NCBI RefSeq assembly: GCF_040822065.1 | Contig: NZ_CP162005.1 | Coordinates: 5,146,001-5,210,000 of the forward strand | From: Pedobacter sp. WC2423 | GTDB lineage: Bacteria > Bacteroidota > Bacteroidia > Sphingobacteriales > Sphingobacteriaceae | DNA length: 64,000 bases | Reading direction: 5' to 3' | In this document: positions 8,379-17,753 of the stretch, piece by piece | Numbering within the stretch: position 1 is the stretch's first letter | Layout: each line of letters opens with the position of its first letter | Notes under the pieces: generated by a model | What the model was told of the DNA's origin: nothing | Seen by the model: the letters and a program-made list of their open reading frames with translations, nothing else | The model's database searches: none | Position numbers and translations under genes: made by a program

Positions 8379-9269
8379 TTGAAAGTAAAAAATGTACTTG
8401 CTTATTTCAGGCAAAGGTTTCCCCCGGTAAATATGGTATTGTTTGCTATTCTATTTATAAACGTATACTCCATAGCCTCCTATTTTTCTTCTCAGCCCAT
8501 AAATTTCAGTGTTAAAATAGGTCTGGGTATCATCGCTTTTATTTCTTTCTTTTTCAGGCTGCGGGTATTCGATGAGGTTAAAGACTATAAGATTGATCAG
8601 CTCAATCATCCTGACAGGGTATTGCAATCCGGCCGTGTCACTTTAAACCAGTTATTTCTGCTCTCTGCCATACTCACGGTATCAGAACTGGTCTGGAGCT
8701 ATTGGAGTGGCCCTTTAACCTTAATCTGCTGGTTCGTTGCTGTAGGTTATAGCTTATTCATGCGCTATGAGTTTTTCATTGGTTCTTTTTTGAGCAGGCG
8801 GCTGTTGTTATATGCCTGTACCCATATGGTAATTATGCCATTTGTGATGGTTTGGGTATGGTCTGCATTTAATCCTGATCTGCATCATCCGGCATTGTAT
8901 CTATTAGCTGGTATAAGTTTGCTGTGTGGCTTTAGTTTTGAACTTGCCCGTAAAATCCATTCGCCGGCAGCAGAAAGAGAGACCGTAGATTCTTATTCCA
9001 AGTCTCTGGGTTATGTAACTTCCATAGTTTGCGTTTTGCTGGTTTTACTGATTGGCGTAGTGGTACAATGCCGTATATTATACACTATACAATCAAATTT
9101 ATGGACTTACATCACCATTTGCTTACTCTATGTGGCGATAGGCTTCCTCTTCCTTAAAGTTGTTAAACGGCCGGACGAAAAGCAACTTCGTCTGGCTGAA
9201 CTACTGGTCTCTTTATTTATGGTGATCAGTTATATCTCTGTAATCATTGAAATACATCTCAAATCATGA
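8379..9269 (+). CDS. UbiA-like polytopic membrane protein
   Basis: 296 residues with seven to nine hydrophobic segments. After the second segment comes RVFDEVKDYKIDQ followed by HPDRVLQSG, the aspartate-rich DxxxD metal-diphosphate motif and the P-x-R...G block of UbiA-family prenyltransferases. A second polar loop, ARKIHSPAAERETVDSYSKS, sits where UbiA proteins have their second motif but with Glu and Asp at altered spacing. UbiA enzymes move isoprenoid or phospho-sugar groups onto acceptors within the membrane. The start is a TTG at 8379; no ATG is available upstream before the frame loses its hydrophobic start. The stop overlaps the next gene by four bases (ATGA), implying coupled translation. 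Confidence 0.62.
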   Translation: MKVKNVLAYFRQRFPPVNMVLFAILFINVYSIASYFSSQPINFSVKIGLGIIAFISFFFRLRVFDEVKDYKIDQLNHPDRVLQSGRVTLNQLFLLSAILTVSELVWSYWSGPLTLICWFVAVGYSLFMRYEFFIGSFLSRRLLLYACTHMVIMPFVMVWVWSAFNPDLHHPALYLLAGISLLCGFSFELARKIHSPAAERETVDSYSKSLGYVTSIVCVLLVLLIGVVVQCRILYTIQSNLWTYITICLLYVAIGFLFLKVVKRPDEKQLRLAELLVSLFMVISYISVIIEIHLKS

Positions 9270-11818
9270 TCATCTACCCTGTTAAAAATGTGCCCGGATA
9301 TACGATCGGAGGTAAGGCAAAAGGATTGCTGAAATTATTGGAAGCTCAGGTTACTGTACCCGATTTTTTAGTACTCCCTGCAGAGAACTTTGATACAATT
9401 GTTAAAGCAAAGGATGCCACCACAGTATCCATATCAGATCAGCTGCTGCGTTTTAGATTCAGCAAAGCTGAGGAAGAAAAATTACGTCAGATTTTATCCG
9501 GATGGGATTTTCCGAACCGAAGCGTAATTGTCCGTTCTTCAATTGCCGATGAAGATGGAACACATGATGCGTTTGCTGGTATCATGAGCTCTTATATGAA
9601 CTTAAGAAATTATGAAGATATCATTGAAGCTGTAGGAAAATGCGCCGCCAGTGCGTATTCTGCTGAAGCTGTAGCTTACAGGCAATACAAACAATTATCA
9701 ACTGTAGCAAGACCAGCTGTAATCTTGCAGCAGCAGATCAATGCAGAGGTCAGTGGGGTAGTTTTTTCAACCTATCCCCAGTATCCACAGGAAATGGCTG
9801 TCCATGCGGTATGGGGGTTGGGAGAAGGCCTGGTTAACGGAGAACTCGACCCTGATGAATTTTATCTTTCCAAAAAAGACGGGACAGTAGTTCATCAAAA
9901 GATAGCACTGAAAGATAAGCACTATCAAATGTATGAAGAAAAGGGTATTCAGCTGCTGGATGTGGAAGAGGATAAGCAACAAATACACAGCCTGACCGAA
10001 GAACAACTGCGTGAAATATTTACGATTTCAACCCGTCTGGAAAAAAGAAACGGCCATCCGCAGGATATAGAATACGTGATCTCCAGGAATAAACTCTACT
10101 TCGTTCAATCCCGTCATATTACCCAGAAAATACCAGATGTGATTGTCTATGACAACTCAAATATCCAGGAAAGCTATTGTGGGGTAACTACACCTTTAAC
10201 TTTCAGCTTTGCCCGGCATGCTTATGCAACGGTTTATTTCCAGACGATTATTCTGCTGGCTATTCCTGAGCAGGTCATTACCACCTATACCCCTGTTGTC
10301 AACAACCTGCTTGGACTGGTTCAGGGCAGAATTTATTACAATATCAATAACTGGTACCGTTGTTTGCAGCTATTTCCTTCTTTTAAACAAAATAAAGAGG
10401 ATATGGAGCGGATGATGGGCCTGGAAGAGCCTGTTGACTTTATCACCGATACAGAGAAGTCTTTCACTGAAAAGCTCAGCATGATCTTTCCAACCTTTTT
10501 TAATTTATTAAGGTTGTTTTCTGCATTTAGAAAACTGGAGAAAAGTGTGGCTGAATTTCATAGCCATATTACCAAACATTATGAGCGGTTTTATAAATTG
10601 CAGAATGCATTTGCTGATCCTTTACAATTGCTGGAACAAAAATATCTGCTGGATAAAGAGCTGATGGGCAAGTGGACTACCCCGATTATCAATGATCTGT
10701 ATGTGATGATGATGAACGGGAAAGTAAGGCGTAAATTACTTAAAGCTGGTATTCTGGATACCGATGAATTTCTAAGCAGATATTTAGCAGGCAATCAGGA
10801 AATTGAAAGTGCCCAGCCAGCCATATTGATGCAAAAAATTTCTTTGAAAGCGATAGAGCAGGAGGCACTGAAAGCGCTGATTATTCTTTTGCCGGATGAT
10901 GTCCACACGCAAATTAAAGCTCAGTTTCCTGCATTTTACAAAGAGGTGGAAGGTTTTATCCATGTTTATGGTGACCGTACCGTGGGAGAGTTAAAACTGG
11001 AAACGATTACCATGCGTTTGTCACCTAAAATCTTTTACAGTTACCTGCGCAATTACCTCACTACAGCTAACTCCTTTCAGACTTCAGCTTTGTCTCATTT
11101 ACATGAATCGGCAGTCAAGGATCTGGAAGAAAAACTAAAAGATCATGCTGTATTTTTTAAAAAGACAGTTTACAAAAGTCTGGGTAAATTACAAAAGTCA
11201 ATTCAATATCGTGAAGCCTTGCGTTTAGAAAGGACAAGGCTGTTCGGGATGTACCGTACTTTATACCTGGCTGCAGGTGAATTACTTAAGAATAAAAAAG
11301 TATTGACAGAAGCACGTAATATCTTTTATCTGACCCAGGATGAGATTGAAATACTATTACTGGATAAACCAGGATTTGAAATTGCTGGTGTGATAGCAGA
11401 GCGGATAGCCACATTTGAACACTATAAAAAAGAAGAAGTTGCCGCTCAGGTAACGATCCCGCCTCTGCGTAGTACTAAACCAGAACTGGCAGATGAAGAT
11501 CCTTCCGTTTTACAGGGTACAGGCTGCGTTCCAGGTCAGCTTACTGCAGAAATCATTGTCATAGAAGGGCCGGATAGTGATTTGAATGTGAGTGGTAAGA
11601 TTGTTTGTGCTTTGCGTACAGATCCTGGCTGGGTGGCACTTTTCCCGACTTGTAAAGGCGTGCTGATTGAAAAGGGATCTGCATTATCCCACTCCGTTAT
11701 TCTGCTCAGAGAATTTGGAATCCCGGCGATTATCAATATTCCGGGGCTGACCAAAAAATTAAGCAGCGGACAACAAATCAGTATGGATGGTTCAACCGGA
11801 GAAATTAAATTACTGTAA
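9266..11818 (+). CDS. PEP-synthase/rifampin-phosphotransferase-like enzyme
   Basis: 850 residues. The N-terminal ~310 residues match the PEP-synthase ATP-grasp domain: GGKAKGLLKLL, then SVIVRSSIADEDGT, and a typical FAGIMSSYMN glycine loop. The C-terminal ~90 residues are the swivelling phosphohistidine domain, GSALSHSVILLREFGIP with His809 as phosphate carrier. The ~430-residue middle is helical and does not resemble the TIM barrel of true PEP synthase. That layout is seen in rifampin phosphotransferases and in PigC-type condensing enzymes of natural-product pathways, which phosphorylate a small acceptor using ATP. The substrate is unknown. It is coupled to the UbiA-like gene upstream and lies 1 bp from the next gene. 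Confidence 0.78.
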   Translation: MIIYPVKNVPGYTIGGKAKGLLKLLEAQVTVPDFLVLPAENFDTIVKAKDATTVSISDQLLRFRFSKAEEEKLRQILSGWDFPNRSVIVRSSIADEDGTHDAFAGIMSSYMNLRNYEDIIEAVGKCAASAYSAEAVAYRQYKQLSTVARPAVILQQQINAEVSGVVFSTYPQYPQEMAVHAVWGLGEGLVNGELDPDEFYLSKKDGTVVHQKIALKDKHYQMYEEKGIQLLDVEEDKQQIHSLTEEQLREIFTISTRLEKRNGHPQDIEYVISRNKLYFVQSRHITQKIPDVIVYDNSNIQESYCGVTTPLTFSFARHAYATVYFQTIILLAIPEQVITTYTPVVNNLLGLVQGRIYYNINNWYRCLQLFPSFKQNKEDMERMMGLEEPVDFITDTEKSFTEKLSMIFPTFFNLLRLFSAFRKLEKSVAEFHSHITKHYERFYKLQNAFADPLQLLEQKYLLDKELMGKWTTPIINDLYVMMMNGKVRRKLLKAGILDTDEFLSRYLAGNQEIESAQPAILMQKISLKAIEQEALKALIILLPDDVHTQIKAQFPAFYKEVEGFIHVYGDRTVGELKLETITMRLSPKIFYSYLRNYLTTANSFQTSALSHLHESAVKDLEEKLKDHAVFFKKTVYKSLGKLQKSIQYREALRLERTRLFGMYRTLYLAAGELLKNKKVLTEARNIFYLTQDEIEILLLDKPGFEIAGVIAERIATFEHYKKEEVAAQVTIPPLRSTKPELADEDPSVLQGTGCVPGQLTAEIIVIEGPDSDLNVSGKIVCALRTDPGWVALFPTCKGVLIEKGSALSHSVILLREFGIPAIINIPGLTKKLSSGQQISMDGSTGEIKLL

Positions 11819-11819
11819 A

Positions 11820-12890
11820 ATGGGCTTAGTCGAACGTATAGTCTACAAGGGCCCAATTCCTGATAGCTTTTTCACGATACCAGTAAAGATTTATGATCAA
11901 TTAACTATCAAACTAACAGAAGACAAGGCAATGATTGCTGCCCTGTTCAAATTAGAAGCGGAAAAAAACGAGATTATTATCTATACAGACCATCAGTATA
12001 TCAGGCTGGTAGGCATATTCCCGCACAACGAAGGTGCTGCTTATTTTGGGTTCTGGGAATCTGCTGATGAGCTGGCACTTCATATCGAAGCATTCGGGCT
12101 GCTGGAAAGCGATGCCAGTGCAAGGAAGCTGGCCAGTATAACCGGGCCAATTAACTTTAACACTTATAACCGGTACCGTATCCGGACAGGCAATTTACCA
12201 AGCTGGAACAGCTTTGATAGTGAGCCAGTTAACCCGGTTTATTATTCCGCTCTTTTAGCGCAGGTAAATTTTAAAGAAAAGCTGACCTTTGAGAGCCGGT
12301 ATATTACTCAAAATACACTTCCGGTACTTTATGCTGATTATGCTGCCTTAATGGATGAGCAAAGCAAAATTCCTTTCGAAGTCATTGCTTTAAATGAGCA
12401 GAGCTGGATGCAATATGAAAAAGAGTTGTTTGAGCTCATTGAAATTGTCTTTAATCAAAACCCTTTTTACAGAGCGATTTCTTTTGAACAATTCCGCTTG
12501 CTGTACGGTACTAAATTCTTGCGTAAAATCTGCCCTCACAGCTCGGTGATATTGATAGATCCGCAGAGTGGCAGGCTCGCTGCAATGAGTATCAGTTATC
12601 CGGATTATCAGTCCTTACCCGCAACCGCAGACGGATATGATTTTAACAGGGACTATCCACTGCTGAAAAAGAGAAGGCTATTGGGAAAGACAGTTGGTGT
12701 GCACCCTGATTTCAGAAGACGCGGATTAATGAATTATATCTGTACACATTACATCAGGGCCGCCAACCAATATTATGAAGATGCTATTTTCTGCCTGATG
12801 CGCTCAGACAATTATTCAGTACATTTTACTGATCATACACCGTATGAATCAGTAAAATATATCCTGTATGAAAAAGAATTGATTAGTTAA
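11820..12890 (+). CDS. GNAT-type N-acetyltransferase domain protein
   Basis: 356 residues from the ATG one base after the preceding stop; a longer in-frame start at 11787 would lie inside the upstream gene. The C-terminal half carries a GNAT signature, TVGVHPDFRRRGLMNYIC, i.e. the acyl-CoA pyrophosphate-binding loop (R/Q-x-x-G-x-G/A variant RRRGL). The N-terminal ~200 residues are not recognised. It is third in the UbiA-like/PEP-synthase-like operon and its 3' end overlaps the convergent kinase gene by 8 bp. It may acylate an amine made by the pathway; this is inference. Confidence 0.6.
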   Translation: MGLVERIVYKGPIPDSFFTIPVKIYDQLTIKLTEDKAMIAALFKLEAEKNEIIIYTDHQYIRLVGIFPHNEGAAYFGFWESADELALHIEAFGLLESDASARKLASITGPINFNTYNRYRIRTGNLPSWNSFDSEPVNPVYYSALLAQVNFKEKLTFESRYITQNTLPVLYADYAALMDEQSKIPFEVIALNEQSWMQYEKELFELIEIVFNQNPFYRAISFEQFRLLYGTKFLRKICPHSSVILIDPQSGRLAAMSISYPDYQSLPATADGYDFNRDYPLLKKRRLLGKTVGVHPDFRRRGLMNYICTHYIRAANQYYEDAIFCLMRSDNYSVHFTDHTPYESVKYILYEKELIS

Positions 12891-14043
12891 GGCTATGTCC
12901 TGAGATTGCATTGAAAAAGCTATTCACTACACGGGGCAGAAACGGATAAGGGCTTACACTGTGCGCCATCATATATAAACCCATGCGGTGGATACCAAAA
13001 TCTAAAGTCGCCATATACAGCTCCTGATGAAAAGAGGGAGCTGAATTATATTTTCCCGTTAGCCTGGCCAGCTCTTCCCTGTAATATTCAGTATAGGTAT
13101 AACGTTGGTCATACCTGTCCTGATCCAGAATGAAACATAAGAATTCTGCCAGATCATATTGCGGGATATGAAAGGTTGCGAGTTCCCAGTCATATAAACA
13201 GAATTCTATTTCACCGTTTTGAGTTTTAAAACAACTATTTCTTGGGTTAAAATCGTTATGCACCAGTGTTTTCGGTAGTTTTTCCAGCTGTTGCCAGTAG
13301 TTCGGGATTTCCTGTATAGCGGTACGCATTGTTTTTACCCTTAAAGGATCGTAAAGTTCCGGGAACTTATCAGCAGCATTGTTTAATAAAGCATTCCATA
13401 AAGGAAGCAGCTCTGTCATTTGTTGTAAACAAGGAGCATCTTTCCATATACTCAGGTCTACATCTCCCACTTTATTCAGCATTTTGCTATGCCAGGCTGC
13501 CATTTGTTTTAATGCGGCTTTGATATGCTGATCACTCCATTTTTCAGGAGCCATCACTGTATTCAGCAGGTCAACATCATCCAGGTATTCCATTAAGATG
13601 ACGTAAATATTCTCCTGTTGATTAGTATACAGACCGTAAATGACCGGAGTGAATAATGGATGCAGCTTTTTATAAATTTCCTGCTCTTTTAAGTGGGTAT
13701 AATAAAAGCCTGTTAAATACTTAAACTGTTCGTAAACACTATTGAGCTCGTCTCCGCATAACTGCGAAAGCATATTCAGCATGTTTACGATTTCCTGGCC
13801 ATGAGGTTTGATCTTCATCACCATTCTCTTGTTTTGTGGCAATCCGTTTATAGTGTAATTAACTTCCAGGCCAAAATGGCCAATACAGCTTTCTGTTTGG
13901 GTAGCCGTGAGGGTTACCAGTATACTCGCTGAATTATCTACGTCCAGCAAGGTAATGCCCTGAACAGCAATAGTCTGATCAGGGAACTGGTCTTGCATGA
14001 TTTGCTGAACAAAGGTAGTATTAAGATAATCGGTGGTTTTCAT
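12883..14043 (-). CDS. Aminoglycoside/choline-kinase-like phosphotransferase
   Basis: 386 residues of the APH/choline-kinase fold. The Brenner motif VHNDFNPRN has His262, Asp264 as catalytic base and Asn269, followed by the metal-binding DWE of CLYDWELATF. The N-lobe includes VILMEYLDDVDLL as hinge. Such enzymes phosphorylate hydroxyls of small molecules such as choline, homoserine, aminoglycosides or methylthioribose. It is last in a four-gene minus-strand operon with the BtaA-like, adenylating and reductase genes (5 bp after the BtaA-like gene). An amino-alcohol or homoserine-type substrate would fit the neighbour, but nothing in the sequence proves it. Confidence 0.75.
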   Translation of the reverse strand: MKTTDYLNTTFVQQIMQDQFPDQTIAVQGITLLDVDNSASILVTLTATQTESCIGHFGLEVNYTINGLPQNKRMVMKIKPHGQEIVNMLNMLSQLCGDELNSVYEQFKYLTGFYYTHLKEQEIYKKLHPLFTPVIYGLYTNQQENIYVILMEYLDDVDLLNTVMAPEKWSDQHIKAALKQMAAWHSKMLNKVGDVDLSIWKDAPCLQQMTELLPLWNALLNNAADKFPELYDPLRVKTMRTAIQEIPNYWQQLEKLPKTLVHNDFNPRNSCFKTQNGEIEFCLYDWELATFHIPQYDLAEFLCFILDQDRYDQRYTYTEYYREELARLTGKYNSAPSFHQELYMATLDFGIHRMGLYMMAHSVSPYPFLPRVVNSFFNAISGHSLN

Positions 14044-14048
14044 GGTCT

Positions 14049-15158
14049 TTAGGTTAGATGTAATGACGGGACCGGGACAAACTGTATTTGTACTTTATTC
14101 TTGAAATAGAAACAGCTTTCCTGTGACAGACTTTGACTTTTCAATTTGATCCGGTTTACTGATGGAAGGAAGTTCTCTCCCTGGATATTCAGTAAATTCC
14201 AGAAAATCAGTTGTAAATCGCGCTCCGGATGTTTTGCCAGTGCTAAACAGACTTTCTGAAATTCTTCATGACTGATGTATTCGAAAATATTAGAGAGACT
14301 GGCTTTTGTGATTTTTAAACCAGGCACTGATAAAAGGTATTCCACTGCTTCTCCCTGGATAACCTGTAACCTGTCCATGTTTTTTCTCAGGATACTGTAG
14401 TTTTCCCGTCTGTAACATGGAGGTAATACATGGTGCGGAAGGTTCTGCAGCCCAAAAAAGATAAAACGGAAATAGAAGTTCTCTTTTAATAAGCTTGAAC
14501 TGACTTGTAAAAGAAGGCGCTTATAAAAGACGATTCCACCCGATTCATCTACGTGTTTTAATAATTTAGGATCTCTGCCGCTGCTCAGGTTTTCATTACT
14601 GAAATAAGCGATAAATGTTTGCTTGAAACTGCTGTTATCCAGTTTTTCCAGGAAGAATTTGTATTGTGCATCAATCGTATCAAAAGTGATGAGCTGATGA
14701 ATCAATTCTTGCTGCTCCTGGCCGAGCGACTGATGAAATGCCATCATAAATTTTTCCAGCTTTCCTGAGAGTAGCAGCCCTCCGGGATTTTCTTCCAGAA
14801 AAGTTGTCCAGAAAGCCTGATCTGCTGCCGTTAAAGTGGGTAAAATCCGTTGTTTAGCTTCGTTTACAGCTACTGCTCCGGCTAGTCCAAGTAAATCATG
14901 GTAAAGCGCGTAATCGAAGTTCAGGATAACCTGCTTTTTGAGTAGCAGCATCTTGTTCTGAACAGGATTTAAATCGGTTGCAGTGACGCTTGCCGGATGC
15001 TTAAGCAAAATATTTAAAGCATTACAACCTGCAGAAGTAATGACCAGTAAATGATCATTTGTACTGATCTTAAGCGATCTGTAAAGTGTTTGACTATCTT
15101 CCCACACCAGCGAATAACGGATGTGGTCAAGGTCCAGGTTATAAAACTCTGAGTTCAT
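14049..15158 (-). CDS. DUF3419/BtaA-like 3-amino-3-carboxypropyl transferase
   Basis: 369 residues. The first 70 residues give the BtaA pattern: RYSLVWEDSQTL, then LLVITSAGCNALNILL and SVTATDLNPVQNKMLLLKK, the SAM-binding Rossmann motifs of DUF3419. BtaA moves the 3-amino-3-carboxypropyl group of S-adenosylmethionine onto the free hydroxyl of diacylglycerol, giving diacylglyceryl-homoserine, the first step of betaine lipids. No BtaB N-methyltransferase is present in the window, so either the homoserine product is used as such or the acceptor differs. The gene overlaps the upstream adenylating-enzyme gene by 20 bp, which argues for one pathway. Confidence 0.78.
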   Translation of the reverse strand: MNSEFYNLDLDHIRYSLVWEDSQTLYRSLKISTNDHLLVITSAGCNALNILLKHPASVTATDLNPVQNKMLLLKKQVILNFDYALYHDLLGLAGAVAVNEAKQRILPTLTAADQAFWTTFLEENPGGLLLSGKLEKFMMAFHQSLGQEQQELIHQLITFDTIDAQYKFFLEKLDNSSFKQTFIAYFSNENLSSGRDPKLLKHVDESGGIVFYKRLLLQVSSSLLKENFYFRFIFFGLQNLPHHVLPPCYRRENYSILRKNMDRLQVIQGEAVEYLLSVPGLKITKASLSNIFEYISHEEFQKVCLALAKHPERDLQLIFWNLLNIQGENFLPSVNRIKLKSQSLSQESCFYFKNKVQIQFVPVPSLHLT

Positions 15159-16572
15159 TTATTTTGTGGTATAAAATTTTAGAATGATGTCTGTTGTCAA
15201 CCTGAATTTCGGTTTGAAACTGTACACTGTTAATTAACCCGGCAGGGAAGTTTTTGGCTAAAATCCGTTCAGCTTCATGGTGCTTTAGAGTACCCTGGAT
15301 AAAAATATCAAAACCATCCTCAGCAGCTATTGCGGCAACCTGGGCAACCTGGTGATGCAGTATTAGTAAATGTTCAATCTGGTAATGCTGTATGCCCAGA
15401 TGTGCTTTTTCATTTCCTATTCTGGCTGTGAGGTAAAGTTCTTTATCTGCTGACAAATAACCAATATCACCTGTTCTGAGCCAGCCGTCCTGATGTGAAG
15501 TGGCTACATGTGCACCCCTGACTTCTATTTCGCCCGAATTAAATGTTCCGCCAGCAGTATGTATTGTTACAGCTTCATTGATCCTGAGTTCCAGTGTTTC
15601 TACCGGCTTTCCTACACAGTAGCCATTTGTTGGGTTTTTAGCTGTTCCGTTTATTTTTCTTACTGCGATAGGCTCTGCCTCAGAGGAACCATAAATAATA
15701 TGAAATGCTGATTCAGGAAAATAAAGACGGAGTTCTGGCAGAAGATCTTCAGGTACAGGAGAGCCTCCGATTCCAATTTGCCTCACTTTAGGGAAGGATT
15801 GCGGATGTGCTTTTAAATAAGCGAGGATGGTCCTGAAATAAAACACATTGCCCGTTAATGTGCCAATTTGCTGGGCAGAAAGTTGCAGAATGATGTTTTC
15901 GGCTTTCAACTGGCTCATCTGAAATCCAGGAATACCGGGAACAACCGTAGTAATTCCTGCTGCAATGTTATGCAGGATCACATTAGGGAATATAGAGAAA
16001 TCACGCAGGTCTGTTTGTGGTGGAAATACTTTTTTAAGGATCTGGTGTTGCGCTGTAATTACACGGTGACTTCTGAGTACACTTTTTGGTTCTCCCGTTG
16101 TTCCTGAACTAAAAGTAACCAGTGCAGGCTGATCAGGATTTACTAAAACAGCCTCCCAGTCAGTTTCTCTGCTGGTTTCCTGCTTCAGAAACAAGCAATG
16201 AATACCCGCTGATGCTAATTCGGCTCCCAATTGCTGGTGCATTTGTTCCTCAGCAATAATCACATTGATCTTTTGCGATTTCAGCAGTTTAAACAGGGCA
16301 GGCAGGTCTGAGATGGCAGGGGGCAGCACTGGAATTGCGCCTGTACTTTGTATCGCCAGCAATGCGCTGATAGAAACCGGGCTTACAGGGATAGCCAGTA
16401 AAACGGAATCTCCGGGCACCACGTGCTGCTGTAGTAAATACCGGTAACCGGAGATATTTTGCAATAGCTCCTGGTTGGTAATTGGCAGCTCCTGCGGGTC
16501 GGCAGGGATGATTAGCTCCCGGATCCCAGGTCTGGTGAGCATGGTATGGATAACGTTGTAGAAATTAATCAC
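15139..16572 (-). CDS. AMP-binding acyl-adenylate/CoA ligase
   Basis: 477 residues of the ANL superfamily. Core motif LVTFSSGTTGEPKSVLRSH (SSGTTGEPK at residues 155-163), then HIIYGSSEAEPIA and GWLRTGDIGYL, and a shortened C-terminal lobe ending with RHHSKILYHK, where the Lys probably performs adenylation. This form, with a YGSSEAEP-type motif and RHxSK tail, is nearer to fatty-acyl ligases and OleC-type enzymes than to NRPS modules. It should activate a carboxylic acid with ATP for the neighbouring reductase or for transfer. The start overlaps the upstream reductase stop by four bases (ATGA). No carrier protein lies in the operon. Confidence 0.82.
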   Translation of the reverse strand: MINFYNVIHTMLTRPGIRELIIPADPQELPITNQELLQNISGYRYLLQQHVVPGDSVLLAIPVSPVSISALLAIQSTGAIPVLPPAISDLPALFKLLKSQKINVIIAEEQMHQQLGAELASAGIHCLFLKQETSRETDWEAVLVNPDQPALVTFSSGTTGEPKSVLRSHRVITAQHQILKKVFPPQTDLRDFSIFPNVILHNIAAGITTVVPGIPGFQMSQLKAENIILQLSAQQIGTLTGNVFYFRTILAYLKAHPQSFPKVRQIGIGGSPVPEDLLPELRLYFPESAFHIIYGSSEAEPIAVRKINGTAKNPTNGYCVGKPVETLELRINEAVTIHTAGGTFNSGEIEVRGAHVATSHQDGWLRTGDIGYLSADKELYLTARIGNEKAHLGIQHYQIEHLLILHHQVAQVAAIAAEDGFDIFIQGTLKHHEAERILAKNFPAGLINSVQFQTEIQVDNRHHSKILYHKINELRVL

Positions 16573-17753
16573 AGCGAAGAAGTGCTTAGTGAAAGTTCAG
16601 GATTTTCGAAATTGTGCTGTAAAGCATACTCATACAATTCTTCAAAAGTATTTTGAATATCCGGTTCAGGAATATGTGGAATGAGTTTTCGCAGCGGAGC
16701 GGCATCAAAGTTATAGGAGGTGGTATTCAGATAACGTGATAACCATTTTCCGGCACTTTTATAATACAATTCTTCCAGCAGGTTCATGTTTTCAGGAGTT
16801 GAATCCACAAGCTTACATTCAAGGCCCAGTCTGTGGATCGAATGTTTAATCAGGTAGGCATTGCTCAGAGGTGCTGAATTAACAATGCTGAGCTGTTTAA
16901 CATCATCCCGGCGAAATACGGCTAAAATCGCTTTGGCTACATAATCAACCGGAACGATATTCAAAGTGCTTTTATGATCGCCCGCGATCCGGATTTTTTT
17001 TATATCATGCTCTTTATAGCGTTGTAAGCCCTTGTTGACAATTCTGCCAAGTTCATAAAAGACATTGAACAGAGGCAGGTAGTATAAAGGGGCAGCTAAC
17101 AATCTGCCGCAAATTACCGAAGGACGCAGAATCTGCCAGGCGATTTGATTCCCTTCGCAATGCTGAATAACCTGGTGCTCAGCCATTGCTTTGTAAAACT
17201 CATAATGATTCCGGTAAGCAGACAGACTGCTGAATGGTAATAATTCTCCGCTTTGTCCAAAACGACGGTAATCACTATCAATTAATCCAGTTTGTATACC
17301 ACATGAAAATGCAGAACTGATAAAGATGAATTTATGCGGGATATTTTTCAGTTGTTCCATTAACTCCAGTGTGGTGGAATAGTTGAAATCGTGAACGTCC
17401 TGTAAAGCTGAATCGGCTGTGTTCAAGTTAGTGATTGCTGCAATATGGATCACATGCAGATAGTCGCCTGATTTTGACTTCAGGAACTGGCTTTTCTTCA
17501 GGTCTCTTAAATCAGAATCAATAATCTCAATAAATGATAATAACTGTTCTACAGCATAAACATCCAGATAGGCAGGTTTGAACGGATTTGATAATAAAGA
17601 ACTGATCCTTTGGCTTGCACTCTCTTTGGCACCAGACCTGACAACGAGAAATAACCTGCCTTTTTTTATTCCGCTGGCATATTCGGCTAATAATTCATAA
17701 AGTACATGACGGCCAAGTATGCCGGTAAGGCCAGTAATCAGTAAATTTTCCAT
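16569..17753 (-). CDS. NAD(P)-dependent thioester-reductase-like protein (NAD_binding_4)
   Basis: 394 residues from the ATG at 17753; the longer frame to 17789 adds 12 residues before the dinucleotide fold. The start LLITGLTGILGRHVL is a TGxxGxxG Rossmann loop. HIAAITNLNTADS, a serine-containing SSAFSCG strand and the YEFYK (YxxxK) catalytic pair follow. These place it with male-sterility/thioester-reductase SDRs, which reduce acyl-CoA or acyl-carrier thioesters to aldehyde or alcohol. Together with the acyl ligase it could make a fatty aldehyde or alcohol. It is the first gene of the operon and faces the AraC regulator. Confidence 0.78.
   Translation of the reverse strand: MENLLITGLTGILGRHVLYELLAEYASGIKKGRLFLVVRSGAKESASQRISSLLSNPFKPAYLDVYAVEQLLSFIEIIDSDLRDLKKSQFLKSKSGDYLHVIHIAAITNLNTADSALQDVHDFNYSTTLELMEQLKNIPHKFIFISSAFSCGIQTGLIDSDYRRFGQSGELLPFSSLSAYRNHYEFYKAMAEHQVIQHCEGNQIAWQILRPSVICGRLLAAPLYYLPLFNVFYELGRIVNKGLQRYKEHDIKKIRIAGDHKSTLNIVPVDYVAKAILAVFRRDDVKQLSIVNSAPLSNAYLIKHSIHRLGLECKLVDSTPENMNLLEELYYKSAGKWLSRYLNTTSYNFDAAPLRKLIPHIPEPDIQNTFEELYEYALQHNFENPELSLSTSSL

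Noticed and set aside
14049..15158. Full betaine-lipid pathway
   Set aside because: Only the BtaA-like gene is seen; no BtaB methyltransferase is encoded in the window.
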